64,000 bases of DNA from assembly GCA_050260215.1 (NCBI GenBank), contig JBLNBU010000227.1, positions 1 to 64,000 of the forward strand. The letters run 5' to 3'. The notes beneath the pieces were generated by a model that worked only from the letters and a program-made list of their open reading frames with translations, did not search any database and was not told the origin of the DNA. The stretch's first letter is position 1, and each line of letters starts with the position of its first letter. Below are positions 16,462 to 25,576 of this stretch, in pieces. Position numbers and translations under genes: made by a program. This stretch comes from JBLNBU01 sp050260215. GTDB lineage: Bacteria > Pseudomonadota > Alphaproteobacteria > Rhodospirillales > Magnetospirillaceae.

Positions 16462-19400
16462 TCAGGCCTCCTCGACGACGGTTTCGCCGCGCCACGGTAC
16501 CGCCGCGGCCAGCAGGTAGGAAACGGAGGTTGCCGGCCCGCCCTCGCCATAGGCGGTCCAGCGCACCAGCGGCCGCAGGGTGGGCGCGCCCTCTGCCCGC
16601 ACCCGCAGCCTTCCCGCAGGGGTTTCCACCAAGACGGCGCCGTTGTCCAGCGCCACCGGCCACGGCGTCACCAGCCGGCGGGTCACGATGTGCTGGTAGG
16701 GGTGGCCGTCCAGCGCGTCGGCGATGACCAGGCCGCGGTCACCGAAGCGCCAGTCGCGCTCGGCCCGGTGCACCCGCTGGGCGGCGAAGCCGTGGTGGAC
16801 CAGCACCACGCCGTCGGGCTTGGCGGCCAGCACCGGCGGCGCCCCGCCGATACGAGCGCGGAACGAATCGTCGTAGTAGGGCCGGTTGGGCGGGGTGGGG
16901 TCGGCGCCGTCCACCTGCAGCAGGCCGTGGACGGCCGCCGAGCGGTACAGTGCCGCCTGTCCGTCCTCGCCATAGGCGCCGCGGCCCGGGTCGACGAACA
17001 CCGGCACGCCGCGCCAGTGCAGCTCGCACGATCCCAGGTCGTGGTGGCCGTGGCCGGGCATCGGCGGCCAGCCTTCTGGGCTGGCGTACCACAGCCCCGC
17101 CCAGTCGCCGCCTTCCCAGCGCAGCCAGCCGTCGTCGCCGGCGGGCGCCGCGGCGCCGTCGCGCAAGGCCGCCAGCAGGGCGCGTTCGTCGTCGTCCAGC
17201 AGCCCGCACCAGCCGGCCCCCAGGTCGCCGCCGGGCAGCAGGCCGGCAAGGAACGACGGCGGGCAGTCGGGCGAGACGTCGCCCACCAGGGCCAGGCCGC
17301 CGGGCAGGGCCAGCCGGCGGGCGGCAGCCAGCATGCGCCCGGCCACCTCTTCCAGCGGGCCGGCCTCGGGGCGGCCGTGGCGCCTGGCGGCCAGCCAGCA
17401 CTCGACGTAATTGCGGGCCACCAGCAGCTGGTAGTGGCTTGACCCTTCGCGCAGCATGCCGGTGGGCAGGACGATGCGGGCCGCCTCGGCCAGCAGGATG
17501 CTCCCGCCCATGGCCGCCGCCTCGGCCAGTCCCAGCTCGAGGCCCAGCAGATAAAGGCCGCGGCCGTTGTTGGCCAGGTGGTTGCCGGTGTAGTGCTCGC
17601 CGAAATACTCGAGCCTGGCGGCGATGGCCGGCGCGTGGGCGGCCAGCACGGCGCGGGTGTCGGCGTGGTCGCCGGGAAGGCCGTGGCGGCGGGCGAAGCG
17701 CAGCACGTTCACCGCCCGCTCGGCGGCGGTATAGGGGTGCCAGGCCCAGCCGTCGTCGGGGGTGCCGAAGCGCACCCGCCAGCTGGCCCACAGGGCATCG
17801 ACGGCGGCCGGTTCCGTCCCGCCCAGCGGCAGCCAGGCGAAGCGATGGGCCGACAATGTCGTTTCGATATCGGAAAAAGCTTCGGCGAACGGGTCGGTGC
17901 CGGTCCACCTTCCGCCGGCCAGGGCCAGGGTGACCCGCGGTGGCTGCACCGCGACGCGCGGCGGCGGCGGCGGCGGCACCGGGGCCAGAGTGGCGCTGCC
18001 GAGATAGGGCGGGCGGTATGGGGTGAACGGTGGCGGCGTCGGCCGGCGGCCCAGGGCGCGGCCGATCAGCCAGCGGCGCAGGGCGGGGTCGTCGGCCAAC
18101 TGCCGCAGGCGGCGCGCCAGCGAGGATCGCGCCGGTGCCGCGGCCCGGCCCGGCCGGCCCAGCAGGCCGTGCCACAGGGCCAGGTCGGGCTCGGCCCACA
18201 CCGACGACCACGACAGGGGCGCGGCGGGTGCGGCGTTCTGCAGTGCCTGGGCCAGGCCGGCCGCGTCGGCCCCGGCCACCGCCACCCCCGGCGGCAGGAC
18301 GTCGACGGCGACCTTGGCGGCGGGCTTGAAGCGGATCACCGGCAGGCCGGCCAGCAGGGCCTCCAGCCCGACCGAGGTCAGGCAGTAGAGCACCGCGGCA
18401 ACCCCCGGCCGCACCCCCAGCGGCCCGTCGGCGCGGGCGATGTTGGCGTCGGTGCCGAAGCTGAACGGAGCCAGCGGGTGGTCGCGCACCACGAAGCGCG
18501 TTCCGGCCGCGGCCAATGGGCGGATGGCCGCCATCATCTCGGCGGCGATTGCCGCGTCGAAGGGCAGGGCGACGAACACCGGCGCCGCCGGGTCGTGTGC
18601 GACCGCCGAAGCCTGGGCAAAGCGCAGTGCGCCGGCCACTGCCAGGCGCCCGGCCGGACAGCCGTAGTCGGCCAGCCGCTGCCGCCCGGCCGGGCCCGAG
18701 CACAGGATGCGGTCGGGCAGGCTGTCCTCGCCGTCGGGGTTGGAGCCGGGGCCGTAGTTCCACTCGCGCCAGCCGACGGTGGCGTGCTGGTATCCCACCG
18801 TCTCGGTGCCGACCGCCCGGGCGGCGCGGACGAAATCGCGTTCCCAGGCGTGGTTCTCCCACGGCCAGGCGACCACGGCGGGACGGCAGGCGGCCAGCCA
18901 GCGGCGCTGGCAGTGCATCTGCCAGGCGATCATCGCCGCGGTGCCGGTGGAGCCTTCCAGGGCGCCGGCGCGGCGCACCAGCCAGCCGCCGCCGTTCGGG
19001 CGCCAGCGGCGCATCCACAGGGTAAGTGCCGCCAGGGGCGAGCCGAAGCCGTGCAGCGCCGCGGCGCGGCCGTGGGCGGCCAATTGGGTCGCGCGCTCGG
19101 GCGGACAGTCCACGTGCAGCAGGCGGGCCAGCCGCGGCAGGCCCTTCATCAACTCGCCGAAATAGGCGTCGCCGCCCTCGGGCGTCGAGGTCGGATGGCC
19201 ATAGACCAGCAGCGCCGCCTCGCCGGGATTGGCCAAGGCGTGCTGGCCCTTCAGGCGCAGCGCCGCCCACGCCATGCGCAGCGACACCGCCGCCCGCGCC
19301 GCCAGGCCGCGCAGGGCCAGCTTCAGCTCCGGCACCAGCAAGGGCGGCGGCGGTCCGGCCTCGACGCCGGGCAGCCCGGCCAGGTGGCGGAACAGCCAGG

Positions 19401-19665
19401 GATCGGAACAGGCGATGCGGGTGGTCTCGGGGGCGGCCGCCAGCTGGGCGACCAGACGGGACAGGGCCAGCATGTGGCCGAAATCCGAGATGTTGGCCGC
19501 CTGGGCCAGGGTGTGCGACAGCCCGGCACCAGGGTCGGCGGCGTGGCGGCGGCAGAGTTCCGCCCAGTCGTGGCGGACGGCGTCGTAGGCCTCCTCCAGG
19601 CCCGGGAGGCCGGCGGCGAGGTCGATGGCGTCCGCCCCGGCGGCGGCTGTCAGGATGACCGGCAC
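16462..19665 (-). CDS. Fusion of a GT-B-like surface-carbohydrate protein with a heparinase II/III-family domain
   Basis: 1067 residues with a GTG start (VPVILTAAAG). The N-terminal half (to about 560) has features of GT-B-like surface-carbohydrate proteins, such as VGYQHATVGW and PDRILCSGPAGR. From about 580 to the end it looks like the alpha-helical plus beta-sandwich heparinase II/III module, with ANNGRGLYLL and then GHGHHDLGS at 871-879 followed by VFVDPGRGAY. Such lyase-like proteins commonly sit beside bi-domain oxidoreductases in glycan loci; one is encoded here at 56836-58992. No signal peptide is visible, so a cytoplasmic role is implied despite the lyase homology. The activity of each half is unproven. 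Confidence 0.82.
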   Translation of the reverse strand: MPVILTAAAGADAIDLAAGLPGLEEAYDAVRHDWAELCRRHAADPGAGLSHTLAQAANISDFGHMLALSRLVAQLAAAPETTRIACSDPWLFRHLAGLPGVEAGPPPPLLVPELKLALRGLAARAAVSLRMAWAALRLKGQHALANPGEAALLVYGHPTSTPEGGDAYFGELMKGLPRLARLLHVDCPPERATQLAAHGRAAALHGFGSPLAALTLWMRRWRPNGGGWLVRRAGALEGSTGTAAMIAWQMHCQRRWLAACRPAVVAWPWENHAWERDFVRAARAVGTETVGYQHATVGWREWNYGPGSNPDGEDSLPDRILCSGPAGRQRLADYGCPAGRLAVAGALRFAQASAVAHDPAAPVFVALPFDAAIAAEMMAAIRPLAAAGTRFVVRDHPLAPFSFGTDANIARADGPLGVRPGVAAVLYCLTSVGLEALLAGLPVIRFKPAAKVAVDVLPPGVAVAGADAAGLAQALQNAAPAAPLSWSSVWAEPDLALWHGLLGRPGRAAAPARSSLARRLRQLADDPALRRWLIGRALGRRPTPPPFTPYRPPYLGSATLAPVPPPPPPRVAVQPPRVTLALAGGRWTGTDPFAEAFSDIETTLSAHRFAWLPLGGTEPAAVDALWASWRVRFGTPDDGWAWHPYTAAERAVNVLRFARRHGLPGDHADTRAVLAAHAPAIAARLEYFGEHYTGNHLANNGRGLYLLGLELGLAEAAAMGGSILLAEAARIVLPTGMLREGSSHYQLLVARNYVECWLAARRHGRPEAGPLEEVAGRMLAAARRLALPGGLALVGDVSPDCPPSFLAGLLPGGDLGAGWCGLLDDDERALLAALRDGAAAPAGDDGWLRWEGGDWAGLWYASPEGWPPMPGHGHHDLGSCELHWRGVPVFVDPGRGAYGEDGQAALYRSAAVHGLLQVDGADPTPPNRPYYDDSFRARIGGAPPVLAAKPDGVVLVHHGFAAQRVHRAERDWRFGDRGLVIADALDGHPYQHIVTRRLVTPWPVALDNGAVLVETPAGRLRVRAEGAPTLRPLVRWTAYGEGGPATSVSYLLAAAVPWRGETVVEEA

Positions 19666-19669
19666 CGGC

Positions 19670-20335
19670 CTAGCGCTCGACGCACCAGACGTTGGCCATC
19701 ACCTCGGCCACCGGGGTGTCGGCCGAGGCCGACACCGGGTGCAGGTAGCCGTAGTGGCTGGTCCGCCGCGCCCCGGGGGTCAGCCGGCGCACGGTGGCCA
19801 GGGCCTCGGCCGAATTGACGATCACATAGGGCAGCCGCGCCGCGCCACTGCCGCCGCCAAAATCCATGCGGAACGACGACACCGCCCGGTCCTCGACGGT
19901 TGCCCCCTCGTGCTCGCGCAGGTCCATCAGCAGGCAGCCGCCGGCATGCTCCCACGCCGCGGCCACGGTGTTCCGCCAGCCCTCGTGCAGATGAAGGATT
20001 CCCAGCACCAGTACGAGATCGAAACGTTCGCCGGCCAGCTCCGGCCAATCGCTTTCCGCCACCTGGAGGAAGCGGTGGCGCGGGTGGCGGGCACGGGCGC
20101 GGGCGACCATCTCGGCGCTGATGTCGATGCCGGTATAGGAAAAGTCGGTCAGGTGCTCTCCCAGCACTCCGGCGAAGCCGCCCTGGGCGCAGCCCACGTC
20201 CAGCACGCTCATGCCCTCGCGCAGCCGGTCCTTCAGGAAGAACCACTCGGAGGCGTAGACCTGGGCGGTGGTGGCGCGCTCGGCATCGAAGAACCCGGCA
20301 ACCTCGGTCCAGGCCTGGCCGTAGTTTTGGGTCAT
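19670..20335 (-). CDS. Class I SAM-dependent methyltransferase
   Basis: 221 residues from MTQNYGQAW. SAM motif I VLDVGCAQGG is at 44-53, acidic motif II YTGIDIS soon after, and a hydrophobic motif VLVLGILHLHEGW. The ATG overlaps the stop of the dehydrogenase gene as ATGA, indicating coupling. It resembles methyltransferases of the Methyltransf_11/25 group. It lacks the zinc motif and YHEH site of the methyltransferase at 3569-4813, so O-methylation of a sugar is more likely than C-methylation. The substrate is unknown. Confidence 0.85.
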   Translation of the reverse strand: MTQNYGQAWTEVAGFFDAERATTAQVYASEWFFLKDRLREGMSVLDVGCAQGGFAGVLGEHLTDFSYTGIDISAEMVARARARHPRHRFLQVAESDWPELAGERFDLVLVLGILHLHEGWRNTVAAAWEHAGGCLLMDLREHEGATVEDRAVSSFRMDFGGGSGAARLPYVIVNSAEALATVRRLTPGARRTSHYGYLHPVSASADTPVAEVMANVWCVER

Positions 20336-21288
20336 CCCCCTTGTCCCACAAAAGCCAGCGGGTCGCGGGCGTTGTCCAGGCCGGAAATGGCGGCGCGGCC
20401 CATGGCCAGCACCGCTTCCTCGGCCGAGCCGCCGATATGGGGCAGGGCCAGCATGGCGGGCAGGCGCAGCAGTTCCAGGTCTTCGGGCGGTTCGTGGGCG
20501 AAGACGTCGAAGGCCGCACCCGCCAGGCGGCCGTCCTTCAGCATGGCCTTCAGCGCAGCCTCGTCGACCAGGCCGCCGCGGGCCATGTTGATCAGGATGG
20601 CGTCGGAGCGCATCAGCGCCAGGCGCTCGGCCGTCAGGATGTTGCGGGTCGACTCGTCGTAGGGCAGGTGCAGGGTGACCACGTCGGAAGCGCGCAGCAG
20701 CTCGTCCAGGCCCACCGGCTCGACACCGTGGGCGGCGTAGAAGTCGGGGAAGTCCTTGATGTCGTGGGCCAGCACCCGGCAGCCGAAGGCTTTCAGCAGC
20801 ACCGACAGGTCCTTGCCGATATGGCCGCAGCCGACGATGCCGATGGTGCGCCCGCTGATCTGGCGGCCCATCAGCTGGCGCCAGCCGCCCTCGCGCACCA
20901 TGTCGCGGCCGGCCGGCACGTGGCGCAGCAGCGCGATGGCGGCCGAGATCACCAGTTCCGACACCGAGCGCTTGTTGACCCCGCCGGTCCAGCCCAGCCG
21001 CTTGCCCAGCCGGCTCATGGCCGCCAGGTCGATCATGTCCAGCCCCACCCCGTACTTGCCCACCACCTTGAGGTCGGGCAGCCGTTCGAGGGTGGGGGCG
21101 TCCAGGCGTTCGAGCGCGGTGATGGCCTTGTCGTGGCCGGCCAGGAACTCGACCAGCGCGTCGCCCTTCAGCGACAGGCCCTCGTCGTTGAAGGTAACGC
21201 TTGCGTAACGTTGAAGCAGCTCGGCGCGCAGCACGGGATGCTTCGAGAACGAGCGCGAGGCGACGGCTATTCGGGTGGTCTGGTCCAC
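20332..21288 (-). CDS. D-isomer-specific 2-hydroxyacid dehydrogenase, phosphoglycerate-dehydrogenase-like
   Basis: 318 residues from a GTG start (VDQTTRIAVASRSF). A TTG at 21324 in frame could extend it by 12 residues, but the coding signal begins near the GTG. NAD-binding GCGHIG is at 153-158, and the catalytic triad Arg237 (MARGGL), Glu266 (HEPPED) and His284 (LPHIGG) is complete. It oxidises or reduces a 2-hydroxy/2-keto acid. It could make a glycerate- or lactate-type decoration precursor; that link is inference. It leads the minus-strand block to 11685, with a candidate promoter at 21342-21371. Confidence 0.86.
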   Translation of the reverse strand: MDQTTRIAVASRSFSKHPVLRAELLQRYASVTFNDEGLSLKGDALVEFLAGHDKAITALERLDAPTLERLPDLKVVGKYGVGLDMIDLAAMSRLGKRLGWTGGVNKRSVSELVISAAIALLRHVPAGRDMVREGGWRQLMGRQISGRTIGIVGCGHIGKDLSVLLKAFGCRVLAHDIKDFPDFYAAHGVEPVGLDELLRASDVVTLHLPYDESTRNILTAERLALMRSDAILINMARGGLVDEAALKAMLKDGRLAGAAFDVFAHEPPEDLELLRLPAMLALPHIGGSAEEAVLAMGRAAISGLDNARDPLAFVGQGG

Positions 21289-21341
21289 GGGCGTTGCATG
21301 CCTCGACGGCGAGTGGCCGCACAACAGAAGAAGACGGAGAC

Positions 21342-21371
21342 TTGATCGTCCTTTTACGGCGATTCTGTCAA
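21342..21371 (-). promoter_or_regulatory. Candidate promoter for the 21288-to-11685 operon
   Basis: A perfect -35 hexamer TTGACA on the minus strand (21371-21366) is followed after 18 bases by GATCAA (21347-21342), a weak -10. The predicted start lies about 45 bases before the GTG of the dehydrogenase gene. Confidence 0.4.
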
Positions 21372-21400
21372 TAGCGCCATTCCCAACGGATGGTGCGTCG

Positions 21401-21427
21401 TTGAAAGACCCTTGCCGCTCTGATAAG
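21401..21427 (+). promoter_or_regulatory. Possible promoter for the 21507-26446 operon
   Basis: TTGAAA (21401-21406), then a short 15-base spacer, then GATAAG (21422-21427). The spacing is suboptimal. It lies in a 218-base divergent gap that otherwise shows nothing recognisable. Confidence 0.3.
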
Positions 21428-21506
21428 AGAGGTCCGGCACATCAGGCGTCCCCTGCATTCCCCGGCAATGTGGCGGCCCCGGGGTCTTCCCGAGGAAAGA
21501 TCATCC

Positions 21507-22376
21507 ATGGTTTCTGTCATCGTCCCCGCCTACAACGAGGAAGCCGCGATTGAGCGAACCATCGCCGAACTCAATTCGGTGTTGCTTCCCCGGGGAACCG
21601 ATGTGGAGATCATCGTCGTCGACGACGGCTCGACCGACCGCACCGCCGAACTGGCCGCCGCCGCCGGCGCCAAGGTGCTGAAGAAGCTTGAAAACGTCGG
21701 CTACGGGCATTCGCTGAAGCTGGGTATTGCCGCGGCCAGCCACGACACGGTGGTCATCACCGACGCCGACTGCACCTATCCCGCCGAGGCCATTCCCGGG
21801 CTGCTGGACCACTTCGCTGCCGGCTACGACATGGTGGTGGGCGCCCGCACCGGCCAGAACTACCGCGAATCGTTCATCAAGTCGCCGCTGCGCAAGGTCC
21901 TGGGCTGGCTGGTCGAGTTCACCGTCGGCCGGCTGGTTCCCGACGTCAATTCGGGCATGCGCGTGTTCTCGCGCAAGGGCGTGATGCCCCACTTCACCAA
22001 CCTGTCCGACAGCTTCAGCTTCACCACCTCGGTGACGCTGGCCTATCTGCTGGACAAGAAGTACGTCAAGTACGTCCCCATCGACTACCACAAGCGGGTG
22101 GGACGGACCAAGGTGCGCCTGTTGCGCGATTCCTTGCGCACCGTGCAGTACATCGTCCACGCCATCTTGCGCTACAACCCGCTGAAGCTGTTCTTGCTGC
22201 TGGCCCTGCTGCTGGCCGTGCCGGGAGCGCTGCTGGCCGTCGTCGGCCTGGTGGCCGGCTGCCGCGACGCGGCGCTGTTCGGAGGCCAGGCCGTCCTGGC
22301 CGCGGTGCTGGTCTTCGCCATTGGACTGCGGGCCGAGCAGACGCGATCCGGGACGCACCTTGTCGCGGACGAATAG
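21507..22376 (+). CDS. Family 2 glycosyltransferase with two C-terminal membrane helices
   Basis: 289 residues from MVSVIVPAYNEE, with GAGGAAAG about 8 bases before ATG 21507. VVDDGS is at 37-42 and the TDADCT metal site at 85-90. Two hydrophobic helices follow residue 230 (LKLFLLLALLLAVPG, then a second near AVLAAVLVFAIGL). It resembles GtrB or DPM1-type polyprenyl-phosphate glycosyltransferases, which make a lipid-linked sugar on the cytoplasmic face. It starts a four-gene operon with an FeS flavin oxidoreductase, a radical SAM enzyme and an SDR, so its lipid-linked product may be what they modify. Confidence 0.87.
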   Translation: MVSVIVPAYNEEAAIERTIAELNSVLLPRGTDVEIIVVDDGSTDRTAELAAAAGAKVLKKLENVGYGHSLKLGIAAASHDTVVITDADCTYPAEAIPGLLDHFAAGYDMVVGARTGQNYRESFIKSPLRKVLGWLVEFTVGRLVPDVNSGMRVFSRKGVMPHFTNLSDSFSFTTSVTLAYLLDKKYVKYVPIDYHKRVGRTKVRLLRDSLRTVQYIVHAILRYNPLKLFLLLALLLAVPGALLAVVGLVAGCRDAALFGGQAVLAAVLVFAIGLRAEQTRSGTHLVADE

Positions 22377-22388
22377 GGCAACACGGCC

Positions 22389-23987
22389 ATGAGCGAGTCG
22401 TTCGGGACGGCCGTCATCGGATCGGGTCCCAGCGGCTGGGCCTGCGCCCGGGCACTGGTGGCGCGCGGGGTGCGGGTGACCGTGCTCGACGTCGGCGAGA
22501 AACTGCCCGCAGAGCGCCAGGCTGCGGTCGAGGCCTTGAAGTGGCGCAAGCCGGCCGAGTGGGACGCCGACATCGTCCGGCTGGTGCGCGAAAACCCCAC
22601 CGTCCACACCCGCCCCATCCCGCGCAAGCTGTCCTTCGGTTCCGACTACGTCTACGGCCAGGGCCGGGCCTTTGCGCCCACCGCCGGCCCGGTCGACGAG
22701 ATGTCGTTCACCTTCGCCTGCGGCGGCCTGTCGACCGTGTGGGGTGGGGCCATGCTGCCGACCGCCGAGGGCGACATGGTCGAGTGGCCGTTCGGCCGTG
22801 CCGCGTTGGACGACGCCTATGCGGCGGTGCTGAACGCCCTGCCGCTGTCAGCGGCCCATGACGGCCTGGAAGCGGCCTTTCCCCTTTATCGCGAGCCGGG
22901 CTGCACGGTGCCGCTCAGTCCGCCGTCGCGGCGCATGATGGACCGCTTCCGCCGCAATTCCGACCGCCTGGCCGCCAAGGGCATCGTCGCCGGCATGGCC
23001 CGCCTGGCGGTGACGGCCGAGGCCCAGGGCGACGTTGCCGGCTGCGACGGGTGCGGGCTGTGCCTGTCGGGCTGTCCGCGCGGGGCCATCTGGAACAGCG
23101 GCGTCGACATCGAGGCGATGCACCGCGCCGGCACGCTTCGCTACCGCTCCGGCGTGGTCGTCACCCGCTTCAGCGAAGACGAGGGCGGCGCCGAGCTGGC
23201 CTTGCTCGATCCCGCCAGCGGCGAGGTGCGCAGCGAGCGCTTCGACCGCGTCTTCGTCGCCTGCGGCTCCATCAACACGGCGCGGCTGACCTTGGCCTCG
23301 CTGAACCTGTTCGGCCAGCCGCGGCGCATGCACGAAAGCCAGAAATTCCTGGTGCCCATGCTGCGCCCCGACGGCGATCCCGGCCTGTTCACCGAGACCG
23401 CCTTCACCCTGCCCAACGCCGTCCTTGTGGTGCGCGACGACGAGGACGGCCACTGGTCCCAGGTGCAGATTTCGCCCATCAACGATCTGGCGTTGCAGAA
23501 GCTGGGCATCCGTCCGTCCGCCCCCGCCGCGCTCAAGGCACTGGTGCGGCCGTTCCTGGGGCGGATGGTGTTCGGCTGGGGCTCGATCCATTCCCGCTAC
23601 TCGGCCGGCATCGACCTCACCCTCGAGCCCGGCAACGGCGCGGCGCCGGTGTTGCGGGTGCAGCCGCGCGACAACCCGGCCTTCCCGCTGGCCTACCGTC
23701 GGGTGGTCCGCCGGCTGCTGGCCAACGCGGCCCCCTTGGGACTGCTTGCGTTGCCGCCGTTGGCTCGTCTATCGTCGCCCGGCAGCGGCAACCACTACGG
23801 CAGCGTCTTTCCCATGCGGGCCGATCCGCGGCAGATCTGGGAGACGGACCTGCTCGGCCGCCCCGGGGGAATGCAGCGGGTCCACCTGGTGGACGCGACG
23901 GTGCTGCCCAGCATTCCCGGAACCACGCTCGCCCTGCCCACCATGGCCAATGCCTGGCGGATCGGGACCGAGGCACCCACCCAATGA
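22389..23987 (+). CDS. GMC-type FAD-dependent oxidoreductase with an internal 4Fe-4S ferredoxin motif
   Basis: 532 residues. An N-terminal FAD-binding Rossmann fold has GSGPSG at 11-16. A ferredoxin-like CX2CX2CX3CP motif is at Cys219, Cys222, Cys225 and Cys229. The C-terminal GMC region has GSGNHYGSVFPM and, near the end, VDATVLPSIPG, consistent with a substrate-oxidising His site. The cluster suggests that electrons pass to or from a ferredoxin-like partner rather than oxygen. It follows the GT2 gene by 12 bases and is followed by a B12 radical SAM gene that itself needs reducing equivalents. The substrate is unknown. Confidence 0.82.
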   Translation: MSESFGTAVIGSGPSGWACARALVARGVRVTVLDVGEKLPAERQAAVEALKWRKPAEWDADIVRLVRENPTVHTRPIPRKLSFGSDYVYGQGRAFAPTAGPVDEMSFTFACGGLSTVWGGAMLPTAEGDMVEWPFGRAALDDAYAAVLNALPLSAAHDGLEAAFPLYREPGCTVPLSPPSRRMMDRFRRNSDRLAAKGIVAGMARLAVTAEAQGDVAGCDGCGLCLSGCPRGAIWNSGVDIEAMHRAGTLRYRSGVVVTRFSEDEGGAELALLDPASGEVRSERFDRVFVACGSINTARLTLASLNLFGQPRRMHESQKFLVPMLRPDGDPGLFTETAFTLPNAVLVVRDDEDGHWSQVQISPINDLALQKLGIRPSAPAALKALVRPFLGRMVFGWGSIHSRYSAGIDLTLEPGNGAAPVLRVQPRDNPAFPLAYRRVVRRLLANAAPLGLLALPPLARLSSPGSGNHYGSVFPMRADPRQIWETDLLGRPGGMQRVHLVDATVLPSIPGTTLALPTMANAWRIGTEAPTQ

Positions 23988-24012
23988 CGCGTATGGCAAG
24001 GCATCGGCGGCT

Positions 24013-25557
24013 ATGACACGCATCTTGTTGATCAATCCTTCGCACCACGCCACCTACGGCGGTGCCAAGGCCAGCGTCGCCAATCCGGTCCACCCGGCGC
24101 TCAGCCTGGCCTGCCTGGCCGGCGAGGCGCGCCGCGCCGGCCACCACGTCGAAATCCTCGACCTGTCGTGGCGGGAATACGACGCCGACCTCGTCGCCGA
24201 GCGGGTGCGGTCGTCCCGGCCCGACGTGGTGGGCATTACCGCCACCACGCCGCTGATGAACCAGCTGCGCGACATCAGCGTGCTGGTCAAGGACATCTCG
24301 CCCTCCATCAAGGTGGTGGGCGGCGGGGCCCATCCCTCGGCCATGCCGGTGGCGACCATGCGCGAGTCGCTGCTCGATGCCGTGTTCGCCGGCGAGGCGG
24401 ACTTGTCCTTCCCCGAATACTGCACCGGCGGCGACTTCTCGGCGGTGCGCGGCATCTATTGGCGCGACGGCGACGAGATCCGCTACACCGGCGCCCGCCC
24501 GCCCATCGAGGACCTGGACTCGTTGGCGATGCCGGCCTGGGACCTCTACAACATCGACGACTATCGCAAGGTGTCGCGCCTGCTGACCCGGCGGCCGCCG
24601 GTGGCCATGGCCGAGTTCTCGCGCGGGTGCGTGTTCACCTGCGACTTCTGCGCCAGCAAGATCACCATGGCCCAGGGCTACCGCAAGAAGTCGCCGGAGC
24701 GCTGCGCCGCCGAGGCCGAGCATCTCTACCGCCTGGGCTACCGCGAATTTCTGCTTGCCGACGACATCTTCACCTCCGACCAGAAGTGGGCGGTGGCGGT
24801 GTGCGAGGCCATCGAGCGGCGCAACGTCGACATGGCGTGGTCGTGCCTGAACGGCATCCGCGTCGAATCGGCCGACGACAACCTGTTCCGCGCCCTGCGT
24901 AGCGCCGGCTGCTACCGCGTGTCCTTCGGTTTCGAATCGGGCAGCGACGCGGTGCTGAAGCAGTTCGGCAAGGGCGGGCGCGCCTCCATCGAGCAGGGCA
25001 AGGCGGCGGTGCGCATGGCGCGCAAGGCCGGCATCGAGACTTCGGGCTTCTTCCTGCTGGGCTTAAGCCCCGACACCGAGGACACCATCCGCGAAACCAT
25101 CGAGTTCGCGCGCGAACTGCCGCTCGACATGATGAAGTTCGGCGTCGCCATTGCCTTTCCGGGCACCAAGATGTTCCACAACTACGCCCAGAAGGGCCTG
25201 GTGCGCACGTGGAACTGGGACGCCTATTTCGTCTATACCGACGAGCCGCTGTTCATGCACGAGAACCTGGACTACGACACCATCCGTCGTTACATGTCCA
25301 TGGCCTACAAGCGCGCCATCCTGTTCAATCCGAAATTCATCATGCGCCGGCTTCTGCGCGGCTTCCGCACGGGCGAGTTCTTCTGGGACGTGTACTACGC
25401 CGCCAAGTTCTTCCTCATGCCGGCCACCAGCAAATCGGAGGGCACCAGGTATCGTGCCCGTGACCGCTGGCCGGTCTACGACTTCGCCAATGCCGGCATC
25501 GAGGCGCCGGTCTATCCGGTGGTGAAGAAGTCGACCCCCGTTCCGCCCGTGGGCTGA
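24013..25557 (+). CDS. B12-binding-domain radical SAM protein (first of four)
   Basis: 514 residues from MTRILLINPSHH. A cobalamin-binding-like Rossmann domain spans about 3-140, with VVGGGAHPS around 101-109 but no DxHxxG lower-ligand motif. The radical SAM core has the cluster motif CVFTCDFC, with Cys206, Cys210 and Cys213, then GFESGSD. The C-terminal tail is rich in basic and aromatic residues. Such proteins catalyse methylations, cyclisations or rearrangements at unactivated carbons. Its neighbours are a GT2, an FeS flavoprotein and an SDR, so a sugar- or lipid-linked substrate is likely. The reaction is unknown. Confidence 0.88.
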   Translation: MTRILLINPSHHATYGGAKASVANPVHPALSLACLAGEARRAGHHVEILDLSWREYDADLVAERVRSSRPDVVGITATTPLMNQLRDISVLVKDISPSIKVVGGGAHPSAMPVATMRESLLDAVFAGEADLSFPEYCTGGDFSAVRGIYWRDGDEIRYTGARPPIEDLDSLAMPAWDLYNIDDYRKVSRLLTRRPPVAMAEFSRGCVFTCDFCASKITMAQGYRKKSPERCAAEAEHLYRLGYREFLLADDIFTSDQKWAVAVCEAIERRNVDMAWSCLNGIRVESADDNLFRALRSAGCYRVSFGFESGSDAVLKQFGKGGRASIEQGKAAVRMARKAGIETSGFFLLGLSPDTEDTIRETIEFARELPLDMMKFGVAIAFPGTKMFHNYAQKGLVRTWNWDAYFVYTDEPLFMHENLDYDTIRRYMSMAYKRAILFNPKFIMRRLLRGFRTGEFFWDVYYAAKFFLMPATSKSEGTRYRARDRWPVYDFANAGIEAPVYPVVKKSTPVPPVG

Positions 25558-25576
25558 CGCCTCGTAGGGAGACCCC

